64,000 bases of DNA from Trichopria drosophilae (Eukaryota > Arthropoda > Insecta > Hymenoptera > Diapriidae), in the NCBI GenBank assembly GCA_030407085.1, contig CM059587.1:43126501-43190500 (forward strand), in the 5' to 3' direction. Both the position numbers and the translations under genes were made by a program. Below are positions 1-13,998 of this stretch, in pieces. Below the pieces are notes generated by a model. That model was given only the letters and a program-made list of their open reading frames with translations. It made no database searches and was not told the origin of the DNA. Within the stretch, counting starts at the first letter, position 1. The number at the start of each line of letters is the position of its first letter.

Positions 1-3000
1 CAACACTAAACACAAATAGCATTAAGATGATGGATTCATTTTCAACTTTGATGATGTTGTGAATTACTTGATACGTATCTTCTACTTATGACTAATTGGA
101 GAACAATATAATTGGTGACGATAATTCATGAATGGTAGATCTAATGAAGAGGTTACTGTCAGTAATTTGCATGGGTCGAACACTGACCTATTATTCATAT
201 GACTTTTACAGGTTTCAATAATAAACCAGGTTTTCAGAATAAAATTAATTTAATATAAGAGCAGGCAAAAAATGGCAATATTATAATTCGCGCCGGATTT
301 TGTATTCCTTAAAACTGAAAAGATGCGCATTAATTGGTAACGTCATTTCCACGTAAAAAAGTTCATTAATAAATTATTTTATAACGTAAGTCATGTTATG
401 TTAAATCATATATATGTGATGAATTCCTTTGCTCTTTTAACAGTCATTCTAAAAAAAAAAATACATTTTTTCTGATGGCACACCCTCCAGCCTGATAACA
501 TTTCTTTAGAGACGTCGTGACAATTATTTTTGAACACAGGTCTCAGTTCGGAAGGTTTACTTGCTCTACAATACATACGCAAACAAATAGTATTTTTCGG
601 TACTATAGCGCTGTCAAAAACATGACCCATACGGACTAAATAGAATCCGCAAAATCGAATTTTTACAGCTTTCAGTACCGAAAAATACTGTTCTACACAC
701 GACCGTAAGAATTTACGGTAAAACCAGATTTTTGGACCTGACTGCGATTCCAGCGTACAAGGACCGGCGAAGCCGCTCTAAAATAATTAGAACTATTAAC
801 TAGGATACGACACAGCCATATCGTTTTGAATTAATTTTACAAATTAGGAAGCCGATTATTTAAATAGTAAATTCATCTAAGAAAGTAATTGTGCCAGACC
901 CTAGTAATCAAATAGTTGAAACCACTTATTTGTTTTTTTCCATGTAATTAAATGCCTGTTTTAATAACAATATTTTTAAAACGGTTCATTAGACAAAAAT
1001 ATATGTATAAATAAGAAAAAAAAAGAATATAAATGTTCATTACATTGTTTCAAACATGGTGTATAAAGTCCATGCCATTTACATGCAAAAAATATAAATC
1101 GATGCTTTAACATCCATTCCAGGCTTGCATGCCGTACTAAATATTATCGCAGAGTTCTATTTAGGATTTCATTAATCGGAAAAAAATTCTTTTGAATCCA
1201 ACGTCTACCATAGCTACAATTTTGAAATTTCCAAATTTTATCGCGGAATCAGCAGCCCCAAAATTACCACCAGCTAGATTGCCCAGAACTATAGGTCTAA
1301 AGGGACAAGAATAAGTGAATTGCTAAACTATTTTGCCAAATTTTAATAATTTCGAGAGTATTCGAAATATCTAATTTCAATTTGAGTCCTCGTTAACATA
1401 GTTAATGAACATTAGCAATACGTTAGATACATTTTTTTAAACCGTATTCCAGTATGAAGCACACATAACAATTTGATCCAACCTGATTTTCAATAATTAT
1501 CCAGTAGACTTTTAAACAATGTAACTAACTAAAAATTGAACTACCAAAAATGATATCAAAACGGCGAAATCTTATATAAAAAATGATATATCTGCAATTA
1601 TATTTTTGTCTCCAAATGGTTGGGTACGACTGATTCTTAACGGTTTCCGTCACAGAAAATAGTCCAAAGGAGTCAAACCGCCCTTTCTTGGAGGCCTAAT
1701 ATATAGACATCATCATTTTGGCTGATTAAACGGTTTTCGAATACTGTCAGCAAAAGATCATTCGTAACATTGGCTGCATCCATATTAACGAAACTGCTTT
1801 CATATATAAATCTCAATATTCAATATTTTTAATAAACCCAGATATTTCGAAAAAACTGAAAATGTTTCTCATATTATGTGTACTACATTCTATCGACGAT
1901 TCGGTAGTTCCTGAGTCCTTATACACAGTAAAAAAAAAGTCTTAAAATTGTTACATATTATTTCAGCCTAAAAGTGTGCTAATTTTCTTAAATTAAGTCA
2001 ATAGTTGCGCTCAAAACCTTGTTTCTTGTTTCGAAAACTTATTTTTAGTCAATATTCAGGTTCGAAATAAGAATTCTCTTTTGGCGGATTTCAGACATTG
2101 TGCAATACATTATATATACATCGCGTAAATGAAATTACGATATTATTTTACTAAGGAAGTATACTCAATTCAAATATATATATAAAGATATTTTTTATTA
2201 TCTGGGTCAAAATAACGAGAAAAATTCAACAATTAATTTAAAAAATATTTCACTAAAATATGGTAAGTAAACAATTAATCATATAAAATTAGTAAAAAAC
2301 GTTAATAAAATTTATTTACTGAATATTCTTTCTCTCCTGTACGGACAATCAATATATCCTCATCATTAATAAATTCCTCGCGTATATCACCGCGGGTCAC
2401 GTTTTCCGCATCATTATAAAATATTATTTCTATCGCATATGCTATCCGTAATTTATGAGTTTAACGTCTGCATTCAATTCGCATAATTTCGTCTTGCATA
2501 TTTTCGTTCTGCAATAACTTCTTTAACATTTGCTATAACTTCTTAAGTATAGTACGCGATACAATTCATCGATGACAATGATTTATAAACAAAATATTAT
2601 ATATTTCACAACAAGAATTTTTCAAACGTAGAAAAGTGTCGCATTGGAGAAATCTTTGTTCACAATCGCAGAAGATTCGATATTCCCTCATTAGCGTCTT
2701 ATTGATTGGACAAGTTATGTTTCCAAGTATGTTGAAACGCTTGTAGGCTTTCGAAAGTCATGCCATTTATGTATCATTGCAATGCTGCATAAATGTCCGT
2801 TTATCAAATATTTGTAAATCTTTAAAAGTAAACACATTAATTATAATATAGTACCTAAACGATTCATTTCGCTGTTGAATTTGTATCGGCATTTTTCTTT
2901 AATTTTGTTAATGTACAACGGAAAAATGGCCAATTTCTTCAACTGGTGTCGTCTTCATGTCCTAATTTCTTGATGAAATATAGTCCCAAACTTCAAACTT

Positions 3001-4871
3001 TATTTCTCAAATTATGTAACTCCAAAGCACGGAAGGGAACGTGGAGCATGTGGCAAGAATGTTTCAAGGTGTTGTTATGTGTAGTATATGAAGGAGATTT
3101 TGTTTGTCCACCTGTATGAATAAAAAATAACAATTATTATTCGGTTTTATTTCGAACATACAGAGAAAACAATTAGTAAATGCATTGAAATCGAGATTAT
3201 AAAATATAGTTAAATGAAATATGCAGGTAATATATTTAACAATGCTCAAATATTCACCATACATAACCTCAAATGTACCAGTTTGGCAATTTAATGCTAC
3301 AATCATTTTAGGTCTTCCTGAGTAATATAATAAATAGATTAAAATTGACTAAGCAGAAATAACCTCTTGTCGCAATAAAAATAGTTATTGGGTGCTATAT
3401 TTTATAATATCATGAATGGCAAAAAGTGACATTTTTAATTAACGAAACTTGACATGTTTTTGATTCAACTATTAGCGTACGTTGCAACTTCCATCTATTT
3501 TTGATGACTTTAAACAATATTGTTACTTTGTTGTTCTATGATAATCGTTTTCCATTATAAATGACGATAATAACGTTATTTTGTTCAATTATTTTCACTG
3601 CAATTGATGCTTTAATATTTATCGTTGGCCCTATTAACGCGACGATACCCATACCTGACATTTTTTATAGGTAAGAACCGTTAGGAACACAGCGAATTAC
3701 AGATGTAAGTCTTTCGAATTTAAGAAGAAACTACGAGAGCTTAAAGACGTCAACTAATTAAATGAAAATTATGTTATCACATTGATATCAGTTACGAATG
3801 TTTTCATTTATTTACATTCCATTTGCTCTTCTGATAACTTCTAAACATTCCAATTTAGAAACGATTAAATATTTTTTTTTTATCTGATATTTATAATCAG
3901 TTATATATAAAATATTAGAAATTTATTAATTGGAATTTGAATACCTTTTCAAGATCGAGTAAAGATAAATTTGAATAAATGATTTGTTGACATAGTTCAA
4001 ATCAATAACTCAATTAATTTTATTGATTAATTTAAACTAGAACGAATTGTAAACCAAATAATTATACTTCCGTTAGTTTTAAATGATTGCAAGATTGGGA
4101 AATGTTCTTTTTAGTTGATACAAGAAAGCAAATTTTAAGTCAAATAATTCAGCAACAGACAAATAAAAAATAGCTTAATGCTACAATTTTTAAGTATATT
4201 ATACAATAGTTGCAAAAGTGCAGTCGATCACTATTTCTTTAATTTATACCTAATATTGAGGTGTGCACTTTTGCGAAATAGCAAAAATGTACATTTACAC
4301 TTCCTGACAATCACATTTGTCGAAAGTGAATTTTGATGGAGCGATTGGTATGGGATCATTTCCGATAAGATTAAACGATGCTGATTTTTTGAGAATTTTG
4401 ATTTTCCAAAAATGAATCTTGTTAGAAATATTTTATAAAAAAAACATGCATTTTTGTATTATCTCATAAACAATGAGAACCGAAACAAGTACTCAGTTTT
4501 AAGTGGATAATGTAAAAATAAAAGAAAATACCTAAGATTGATGTAATTGCTCTCTTTTTCTTTTTAGGCGAAATAAAATTATTTCGTTAAGTTTTTAATT
4601 ATACCAATAAGAAGGTATGATATATATTGTTTAAAGTAACTTTGTCTATGAAAAATCCAACTATTAACGATCTTCTGAAGTTTTATGATTCTTAAATAAA
4701 AGTTTTCAATAACCTTTGAAATACTGTTCTATTCCTTTAGATAGGATTATTTTTCGTGAAGTTATTAAACTTTTAAGGTTTATAAATTTGGACCTTAGGT
4801 ATGGCAAAATAGTTGACAGGTGTGGGTAGATACGTTTTAACGAATTAGTCAAACTTCCGTCTATTAAAACA
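1..4871. other. AT-rich intergenic DNA, no gene seen
   Basis: No open frame here has splice signals or recognisable protein character on either strand. The DNA is AT-rich with many A and T runs. A short stretch near 640-780 contains the words 'ccgtaa' and 'ggaccggcgaagc', which recur near 28.6-28.8 kb, so it is probably a remnant of a dispersed repeat. The part next to 4871 lies downstream of the minus-strand locus 1 and may include its 3' untranslated region. Confidence 0.6.
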
Positions 4872-7113
4872 TTAGTAAATTTTCTTACCGTCAGATTTTC
4901 GATGAAAACTTTCAAATATGCTATCTACTGCAATTCGTGATCGATGACTGATCGCTCCAGCCGATAAACATCTGTTGTATATTTTTCCTATCTCGCGATT
5001 TATTTGTTCGTTATGAATTTCTTGAAATATCGTCTCGCACTTTATATACAGATCACGGAAATTAGTCTTCAATTGATTATTATAATTCAAGATCCCACGC
5101 GTCTGATTTCTTTGTATTTCGCCGATGGTCATTCCTTTCGCGATGCACATGTCGAGGGGAAGAAGATGCTTATGATTATTGTACTCATCGGCTGTGTAAA
5201 CATCCAATTCATCACAGGAGATAAATGAACTGATGTCGACGTCTGCAGCAGTTTGCCCTGCATTTAATAAATATTAGTTAGATAAATACAAACGTTTAAG
5301 GCATAAATTGTGTTGGTAAGTTAAATTAAATTAATATTGTGTACTTTATATATAAAACTTTTGTAAAATGTCACATCAAAATTAAATGTTGCCTTGTTTT
5401 TAAATATATTGTTTAATATAATTCACTTCTTGATAAAAAAAAAATTTAAATAGTTTAAACAAATTTTTTTCTAGATTGAATGATGAAATAAATGCAATCA
5501 TTTTACTTGGAGGCAATATGGTGTCATCTATTTTCTTTCTCAGTTCTGGAGATATGGCATTAGCGTCGAGACACCGTTCGTAGACTTTTTGCAGGAAGTG
5601 AAGCGATTTCCATTCAATAGGTTCACTTTTAAAAAAATCCTCGCACTTTACATACAGCCCCTTCTTCCAAGCATAATTCGGACGATGTTTCCCGTTGCCG
5701 TTTCTTTTTAGAACTTCGTCACTGAGCAAATATTGTCGCCAAGTGTCCTGTAAATCTTTAGTTCTGTTAACAATATAAAAGTGGTATGGGTTTTGTAATA
5801 TTAACAAATCCCTGATTTCAATAACACTTCTGGGATCAACACTCAGCTCTTCGAATATCCAGTCTCCTTTCCAGAACACGTATGTGTTGTTTTTTACCCT
5901 CACGCACTTTTCCCGATTTTTATTTTCGTCCGTTACGCGATCGTGAGATTCGTTACGTTGTTGGTACAACTTTGAAATTCTTTGGTCCTCGTTGATCATA
6001 TTTCGAAATTCTGCAAACACATCGTCGGCAATATTTTTGTCATTTTCCAACATCTCTTGGACGCGTGATTTTTTGTCGTAGATTAATAGTAGGGGGCTCT
6101 CGTAGCTCTTTTCGGCGTCGATCTCCGTCCACTTAACTGTCATATGCATATATAAGTCGTCTTCGAGTTTATCAAAATCGAACAATTTGTCGTAGTGCAT
6201 TAACGCCCCGGCAGTAGTTCCGTTGTATAGTAATTTCTGAGTTTTTCCTTCACCACTATAAAATGCTACGTACACTTGCACTTCATTTAAATTGAGATAC
6301 TCCGGTAGGTCGGGAAATTTCTCGTATTTTTTCCCGAATCTATTCTTTGTTGTAGGTGAAATGCTTCGACCATACCTATTTTTATCGTCTTCCGTCCTGG
6401 AATCCAAATTTGTTTTACCGTCACTTGAAGCGCTGAGGTTAGGCGTCAAATCATTTATATTTTTTAAAGTTCTCAAGACTGCCTGCTCCCACGCTTCCGT
6501 CATCGCATTCCAATTATCCTTTACGCACTTCACATCCAAATCTTGACACATTGAGCCATCTTGAAAATTGTTTAAAATATTTTTAAAATACTCATCTTCT
6601 CCGACAGAGCGCCGTAACCGCAGCTTGAGACCACCTTCAAACTGTGCATCTTCCGAGACGTTAGCATTACGTCTTTCTATGATCGTCAGTTCAATTAAAT
6701 AAATTCTCCAAAAAACGTAGGAGCCGAGCAAACAGAGAGTTATCAAAAATGACAAAGTACACAACTTTGCTGTTACTCGTGCGCATGTGTTATTCCTTTC
6801 TTTGTACACTTCATATATATTTCCGTTGAGTGGTGTTTGGAGTCTCTCCTCTACGGACGATTTATCCGACGACATCCCTGAAGCACAGAAATTGCACATT
6901 TATTGGTAACAAAGTAAATCTATTGTTACGATGACAGTGTGATATTCAATCAGCAATGATTAAGAAGAAAAGCATTATAAATATAGAAAATGATGCGTAA
7001 TGTTTATATAATCACATGCCAGTATAAGCAAAGTTCCTGATTAGAATTTCATCTATATTCAAACAATATGCAGGAAAATAAAATCTACCGTTTTTTTTCC
7101 ATGAATCCTTCAT
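4872..7113 (-). CDS. Locus 1: type II membrane protein with cysteine modules (B-A), about 593 aa
   Basis: I do not recognise this gene. Read on the minus strand it has three coding exons: 7113-7089 (25 nt, starts MKDSWKKN), 6877-5507 and 5257-4872. Both introns have GT/AG ends and are in phase 1, and the exons sum to 1782 nt (593 aa plus stop). Residues 1-46 are a polar N-terminus and about 47-65 form one hydrophobic segment, predicting type II topology. A furin-type site, R-L-R-R followed by S (cut after about residue 98), comes next. The end of exon 2 is a B module with C420 and C444. Exon 3 is an A module with C480, C503, C539 and C562, ending A-G-A-I-S. The ATG further upstream in the exon 2 frame is intronic: a 'cttcag' acceptor precedes the exon. 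A GTAAG donor at 4888 could allow another 3' end, but the next AG is only 28 nt on, too short for an intron, so the stop at 4872 is preferred. Confidence 0.75.
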
Positions 7114-7973
7114 CTTGCACTGCTCTTTGATAACTGACGCCGATTTAAACGAGTCTTGAGTTTCGTCGCTGAAACGAATTTCCTTCTCTACACCGATGCG
7201 CTGGTATTCGCGATCAGAAACAACGAGATGTCACGAGGTCACGCTGCTTTAAGTAGTGTATGCAGATTTCCGCATACAGTACAAAGCTTTCAGTAACGAA
7301 TCTATGAAGTTCCTGCCAAATTAATTCGATTTCATTAAAATATAATTAAATCCACGGAAGCATTTAAATTATCATTCGGATGCTCTGTAACAATGTTTTA
7401 TTATTAGTTGCAGTCTAACATTTTAGAAACTGATGTAATATTTCCTTTCTTGGAAACGTGAATGTTAGTTTGGACCAACGTTATTAAATACTTATTTAAT
7501 AAAGCGATAAATGCTGAATTACTCTCCAACAAATTTTCGTGTTATATTCATACTACTCTATTGTAATAGAGCTGAGAAAATGTTTAAAGTAAATATTAGT
7601 AATAAATTTTAAACTTTGTTGAAAAATGTATAGGAAACTTCTGTCAGTTGGTTTAAGCTTTCGACCAATTCCGTCAACAAAATTATCATTTTCTTGACAT
7701 TGATATATTTCTATAAATTTGGTTTTTAGAGTTCAATTTTACACGATATGTCGAAATATTTGATTATACATACGTAAATGTTGAAAAACAATGAGTCATA
7801 CATATGCATTAATTGATGAAACCGACATTATCCTCGCAATTTTAATCAATTATAAATTTTCTGTTTAGTCGGTGAAATTCTCTGTATGAATCAGTTTACT
7901 ATTTATTCGGTGACCTCTCTGGAAGCCACTGCTCTGTTTGGAAGTAAGAGTGTGCGTTATTTGCTCATGTATA
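7114..7973. other. Upstream flank of locus 1
   Basis: This is probably the promoter and 5' UTR of locus 1 (minus strand). A moderately GC-richer patch at about 7110-7260 has no clear TATA box. The rest is AT-rich and no gene is visible. Confidence 0.4.
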
Positions 7974-8228
7974 CAGTAGAGTCCCGATATATTTTCATCT
8001 CGCTATATTTACGTCCCAGCATATTTTCCCAGTTTCGTCTCGTTATATTTGTCTGTCGCCGCTCTCTTTTTCCCCCACCTTGCGCGCTGGGGCCTCAGAA
8101 AGGGCCTGCTGTGACGTTACGAACGTAACGCGACTGAGGAGTGTGGGAAAAGCGGCGCTCCCCTTCCTTTGACAAATATAAGGAGACGGGAGAGGATCCG
8201 AGCGGGCAAATATACCGGGACTCTACTG
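7974..8228. mobile_element. MITE with pogo/Tigger-like terminal inverted repeats
   Basis: The 255-bp element begins CAGTAGAGTCCCGATATATT and ends with the near-perfect reverse complement (CGGGACTCTACTG). It is flanked by TA on both sides (7972-7973 and 8229-8230). The similarity continues inward, with copies of a CTCG..ATATTT motif in opposite orientations. The core is GC-rich compared with the window. TA target duplication and CAGT-type ends are typical of Tc1/mariner elements, especially pogo. There is no coding capacity. Confidence 0.8.
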
Positions 8229-8230
8229 TA

Positions 8231-11200
8231 GTAGGTTTTGCATTACTTTAAGGTATATATTGATTTGGATTGTCATATCGATTTATTTATGCGTAGATAA
8301 AACCTTAAACTGAGCACTGACGTTGTTATCGTTACTTTAGATTATGAATTTTGATCACACAGATAAAATTAATCTCTACTCATCATCCAATATAGACCGA
8401 TTCTGTTAGTTATAATTGATTCATGATTTTCAATAATTTCGTTCTTTTTGTTGACAAGCGCATTTTTGCTAAATTAAAGGAACATATTATATAAACACAA
8501 AATGTTTCAATATTGTGTATTTTAATATATTTAATAGTCTTTTCCAAGGAAGAAAGTACTCTAAAAGCAAAGTAATTAAATCATTGGTATAATTGAAATA
8601 AAGATATATATTTTTGTACAGAACGTCAATTATAGTTCATTTTACATGTGTTAAAATCAAACCAGGCTCAAAATTTGAGGCCCTCAGAAGCAATAAAATG
8701 GCCCCGCTACATAAATATTTTATTTTATTTAATCTCCCGCCTTTCCCGAACTAAAGGTAATAAAAGGTTATTTAGTTATTCACGACGATGAATTTATTTT
8801 ACAGTTCTATTTATTAAATCTAGTCACAAGAAGTTTCTTTTCGCCTACCCGCATATAAATCTTTTTTTAATGTTATTCATAAAACGAGTTTGAGAATAAA
8901 TACATTTTATTCGAACTACAAAACAAAAGAAAACATTCTGAAATATCACTTACATCCATGTACGTGATGTGCGAATACCTAATATATACCTGATATGCAA
9001 TCCCATTTCATGTGTTCTTGAGAAAAGTTGAGTATTTTAGTGGACAAAACGAATGTACACATCATCTCTTGATCGTGCAATTGTTCGTGGTGGCATTTAC
9101 AGGGTTTGTTCTATATGTTCACATCCACTTTAAGTCGAATACGATTAACTTAAAATAATTCGAATTGGCTGATTTTATAGTACAGTATTAATATATTTAT
9201 GAAATATAACAACTGCGAAGAAACTTTTCTTCAGAAGTTACATCGATTTCTGTAAACGCGGGACATATAACACGAAACATGGAACTAGTTTCAAGAGGCC
9301 GATTTTGAGATAAGGAAAATGTCTCAGTCATTACGGATGATTAAGTTTGGAAACCACCGGTATTTTTTATTCATACGAAATACGTCATATGTTTAAAAGA
9401 AATATATTTCAAAGTGTATAGTTATGTTACTTGGATATTTACAATAGAAAAAAATTATTAACTTTTTCATAGCATGTAAATTTTGAACATGACTTCATTC
9501 AAATAGATGTAAATATTTTTTCTTTTAACCCTTTAAAACCTTTTCCTTTTGCGTACGATTTCATTAGCATTTCTAACGTTTTAAAACCGAACTTTCTGTA
9601 TCGTATAATCAATGAAATTTTTTACCATAATAAACTTATAAAAAAGTTTATTGGTAATCATATAATTGTTATAGGCTGAATCAATTTAAAATCATGTAGA
9701 TAGACCGAAGGCTTGTTATGACTTAACCTCATGCCGAAATATATTATGCCACTTGAAAAATAAAGATAATAACACGTGTGGTTTTGTTCATTTCCATACA
9801 CAATGTTTTTGCATTTTTTATGAATTTCTGAAGATTTTGTCAACAAAACAAGAATTTTGCAAAATTTGTATTTGAAGGCTCGGGATTTTCTCGATTTTTA
9901 AGCGTATCAGTCGCGTTTGGGTTATTTTCATTGCATTTTTTATACGCATTACAAAACGATGCCTCAAAAAAAATGAAAACTTTAGATAAACAATAACAAT
10001 AATTTAATTTTTGAAAAAGCAAATAAGTTTTTCCTCGAAAACCCCATTTTTCCCCAAATTTGCAGGATTTATAGGTACTCGTATGGTTATCTTAATATTA
10101 TGCGATTAATATCGATTATACGTCTATTATACGATTTATATAGATAAGCAACTTACCATAACAATTTCATTTAACATTTTTTGGTTTTGCAGGAGAAACT
10201 GTTTAGAATTTAAAAGAAAATCTCTAAAAATCCGCATTTTTATATGATTTCTACTTGTTTCATTCGTGTATTTTGTACAATTTCTAATACTTTTTCTTAA
10301 ATATATCGTTAAATTACGGAATATTGATAAGTGTCACTAACAGTCTAACGATTTAAGAGAAGTACGAGAAATAGTTAAAAAAAAACTTTTTTTTGTCCGT
10401 TTACCTTAACATTAATCATTTGTAATAAAAACATTTTTTTTAGGTAGATTATTTTGACCTGTGCTTTTTTTTATTTACACTGAGAAAAATTATTACCAAT
10501 AGTTAATATGTAAGCTAATTTCAGGGCTCTTACATTAACTATAAAGTTATAGCATGTCTGCACATGTCAACAATACAATTGGAATCAGACATTCATGATG
10601 TTTTAATGAGAGTACATCTCCAGATATCAAATACAAAAATATGTTCAAAAATAGAATAGAAACAAAAAACATGACATACAGTACTAACAAAAAAACAAGA
10701 AACTTCAGTTACCCGTCGAATCAATGGTCCGGATCGTAAGGGAAGAAATCAATGTACAGAATCCCCAAAAAGTCGATGAGTCCCATAAATACAAAGATAG
10801 ACAAGGGCATACAGAAGAAACATTGTTAACTTGTAATATTCATTGCATAATTCGAAAGAAATCACTCGTAATGATAGCAAATTAAAATGTATAAACGGTT
10901 ATGAAATAACACTGATTAAACCACCTACTCAAAAACAACTTCCAAAAGAAAAGATATGGTCTGTAAAGCCAGTTGTAATTCAATATTAGTCATAATTCAA
11001 TAGTAGTTTTCGATACAAGAGCGTAAAAGTTTTTTCTACGAATGTGAGGGTTGCGGACCGAGCTGAAAGCGAGGTTCGCATTCTATTGGTGCAATTGAAG
11101 AATTTGCTACTACCGCCAAGAACTACACCGACGCACAGTGCAGAACGGAGCGTTTATTCGGTTCAAAATCCTCTACAGATAAGTGTTCTTAACCAATTTT

Positions 11201-11380
11201 AATGAGTGAAAATGCAAAATATTCATAACAAAATTTACAAAAGATTGATGTGGAGCGATTTTAAACAAAAATAAATAAATTTTAATACCGGTGTTTTGAA
11301 AAAATTGTAATATATATTACATTTGTATTAAAATTTGAACGGTGCATGCGATTCACGTGCTATTGGTATACAAAGGTTTT
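8231..11380. other. Intergenic, no gene seen
   Basis: AT-rich DNA. Short open frames at 9658-10022 lack splice sites or protein-like composition. At about 11001-11025 lies the sequence that forms the left edge of the insertion found at 56009 in gene B's flank, so a member of that repeat family begins here. It is followed by a GC-richer tract to about 11170. Confidence 0.5.
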
Positions 11381-11384
11381 TGAG

Positions 11385-11630
11385 GTCGCTGATTTCGAAT
11401 ATGAATTCATCATTTTGAAATACAAAATGGCGGATCCAATATGGCGGAACAACTTACAAAATAACTGAAATTAGATGAAACTTCGCTTCTAGGCGTTTTC
11501 CGCCAGAGTGGATCCGCCATTATCAATCCAGTAATATTTTAGATTTTAGTTTCTCATCTTGAACACGCCATTTTGAATTCCAAAATTATGATCTTAGATC
11601 CGTAATTAGCGACATCGAAAATCCCCAATA
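11385..11630. repeat. Dispersed 122-bp unit, inverted pair
   Basis: The left half reads 'ttttgaggtcgctgat' and then 'aaaatggcggatccaatatg'. The right half carries the same unit reversed ('ggatccgccatt', then 'ccgtaattagcgac'). The unit is the one tandemly repeated at 46540-46935, here as a head-to-head palindrome. Confidence 0.65.
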
Positions 11631-12634
11631 TTTAATTTCGTTTAGGTTGAGTTGTATTATAGGTTTTTATCTCGACAAGTTATGAACGGTCCATTCTGAA
11701 ATTTTTACTGTATCTTCTACGGACTTTAATACGCATTTTCAGTGTAAAATAGTAAAAAAGAACATACCCAAAAATGATATAATCTAATTTGTTTATAAAA
11801 ATTGTCAAACTTATGGATTAAAAACCAATTAAAATTTTTTTTTTCGGTTTCTACATAAATTATAAATCAATAGGAAACTTTCATTCCTTGTAACATTTTT
11901 TGTACAATGAATACTTTTCGAGTTATGGGCATTTCAAAAAGTTACTTTTTTCTTTTCTTAAAAACTTTGAAAAATCATATCTCGAAAATATTGAATATCA
12001 TATTCAAATAAAAAAACACGTGTATTTTATTTTTTGTCAAAATCAAGAAAAAAATATTGCTTTGAAAAAACATTTGGATTGTAAATTTTACATGGAATGA
12101 CCCATACATATTATAAAAACAGTAGTTGCGTACTTTACGGACTGGATGAAGGAAAACCAAGTTCGTTTCTTGCCCATAAATTTCAACTTTACGGCCATGG
12201 ATCGAAAACTGCCATTCTCTCAGTGCACGTCAACCAACAAACATGTGAACCTATATTCTCTTCAGTTGTGCTACCAAAATGTTAACATTGCGCGACAAAG
12301 GTACGAATTCGAAACCGCTGTCGACCTCCATCGGCAGTTTGTGAGTACCGTCAGCTACTTTTCCACGGTCGGTGCGTAGTGACCATTACCTCGGACAAAG
12401 ATGAGATAAGACTCAGTTGATAACTAACAATAGGCACTCGCTACGGCATAGACCGCCGAATATGTTCATGGTGGTACCGACATTGGGGTGGAGGGACTGG
12501 CTCTGGATGGATGTTGTGATGTTCTGTTCCGTGATGTATAATATCTGTGTGTTGTCATCCTTTACCTCTCCACCCGAGAGCTGACCCGCCAATTAGCATC
12601 AAGCTCATTAAAGTGGGGGAAATTACAAATCCTT

Positions 12635-12830
12635 GACCAGGGAACAAAGTTCCGAAATTCAACACACCCCGAAAAGCCAAAACTTCTATATAGCATGGCT
12701 CAGCGTGATTTTCTCCACTTTGTCTTTGAAAATTTGGAAAAAAGAAATTAAATTAAAATACCGTGGACTAACGCAATATCGAAATTTTAGCCTTTCGGGG
12801 TTTTGATTTTCGAAACTTTGTTCCCCGGCC
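12635..12830. mobile_element. hAT-like MITE with 8-bp target duplication
   Basis: The 196-bp element is flanked on both sides by AAATCCTT (12627-12634 and 12831-12838). Its ends are imperfect inverted repeats of about 45 bp: left 'gaccagggaacaaagttccg', right 'ggccggggaacaaagtttcg' when reversed, continuing through 'accccgaaa'. An exact 8-bp duplication is the hAT signature. No transposase is present. It abuts a LINE endonuclease remnant. Confidence 0.75.
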
Positions 12831-12838
12831 AAATCCTT

Positions 12839-13175
12839 CATCCTTATCCTTTACCTAAACTCTTTAGTTCGAAACTGTACTTGCTTTCCATAGCAAGAAA
12901 GCCTGATATCATTTTATTAAAGGAAAACACTGTTACGCCGGACTTCCTTGACCCTGAATTAAAGTATATTCGATTGATAGAGAGGATCGATCATCTCTTA
13001 GTAGTATCCACCAAAAAGGAGGGGGTTCCTTAATTTACGTGAGAACTCGAATTTGGAGTGCACAAATAACTTTGGATAGCCTTATTCGGGTACGCCACGT
13101 ATTCGTTAAGTTATTAATAAAAAGTAGACCCAAGAAATGGATACACTCAGGATCTCCTTTTTTCACAAGATAGTG
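12839..13175 (+). pseudogene. LINE endonuclease-domain remnant
   Basis: The plus-strand frame reads a stretch with K-P-D-I-I-L-L and, later, R-I-D-H. After a one-base shift near 13020 comes L-I-Y-V-R. This layout matches the N-terminal part of the EEP endonuclease of jockey-like non-LTR retrotransposons, in which a K-P-D-I-I-x-L-x-E-T motif is followed by a G-G-V-x-I-Y-V-R strand. The piece is about 110 codons with a frameshift and stops, so it is dead. Confidence 0.55.
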
Positions 13176-13512
13176 ACTAGAATGCCAACACATGATAGAA
13201 AATTGAATTAAGGTCCACCTCCTGTAGAAGGTCTTTCGAATTACTTTCGCGAAGTAAAATGGAATTTTTAAGATGCTCAGAGTATGCAGTACTCATTAGG
13301 GCTATTATTATTTATCTTATTTATAACCGAAATTGTATCCGTCAATACATTCTCTAAATTTCTAATTTTTTGCAGATAAACTGAAAATACATCGCACCAT
13401 CTCGTGAGGCGTGATGGTGTATAGAATTAGCACCCCATATATACCAAACATTATAGTAAATATATTATGGTATAAAACATGTATGGAAACTTATTGACAT
13501 AAGCGTTTTTAA

Positions 13513-13713
13513 GGTTGCACGACGGTTAGATATCTACCTCAAGCAGCAATCAAGGAAACGTGCAGCGCCTTGGCCCATTTCGAATTTACTTTACAGCAAA
13601 ACGATAACAAAGTGGAAAACATTACGAGAATTGTGGAAAAGTTACTGCTATTGGAAAATTTACCGTCTTCTTCAAATATTGGACACATGTATGTGATGTA
13701 TCATCTAGGGTAA
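13513..13713 (+). other. Coding-like open stretch of unknown origin
   Basis: Sixty-six codons are open from just after a stop codon to TAA at 13711-13713. The translation looks protein-like: helical, leucine/glutamate-rich, with a run of four leucines. It has no start codon. Its 5' edge follows an AG, so it could be an exon or a transposon remnant. I do not recognise it. Confidence 0.25.
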
Positions 13714-13998
13714 TAAATTCCAACGTATTTACACTCAGTCATGCCATTTAAACGTGGTATTTAAACTAGTGGTATAATGATTTAAAACTCACCGTTCATT
13801 TATTGATTTCAATAGTATATTAGATTTGGTTCACGGATACGGAGAAATACATGTTAAATAAATTAAATCGGAATAATCTAAAGGGATTAGTTACCTCTTT
13901 TATAACCGATATTCATTATTAATTCTGGAGTATGTTGCAGTTACTTTATGATCATTTCATTTTATTAAAGTAAATTATAATTCTCTATAGCCCATACA

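Noticed and set aside
4706..4867. A C-terminal exon of locus 1 after the GTAAG donor at 4888
   Set aside because: The phase fits and the frame stays open to a stop at 4706, but the implied intron is only 28 nt, too short to be spliced.
12097..12379. Plus-strand frames in a GC-richer region
   Set aside because: Two overlapping frames of similar length with no family motif; neither can be preferred.
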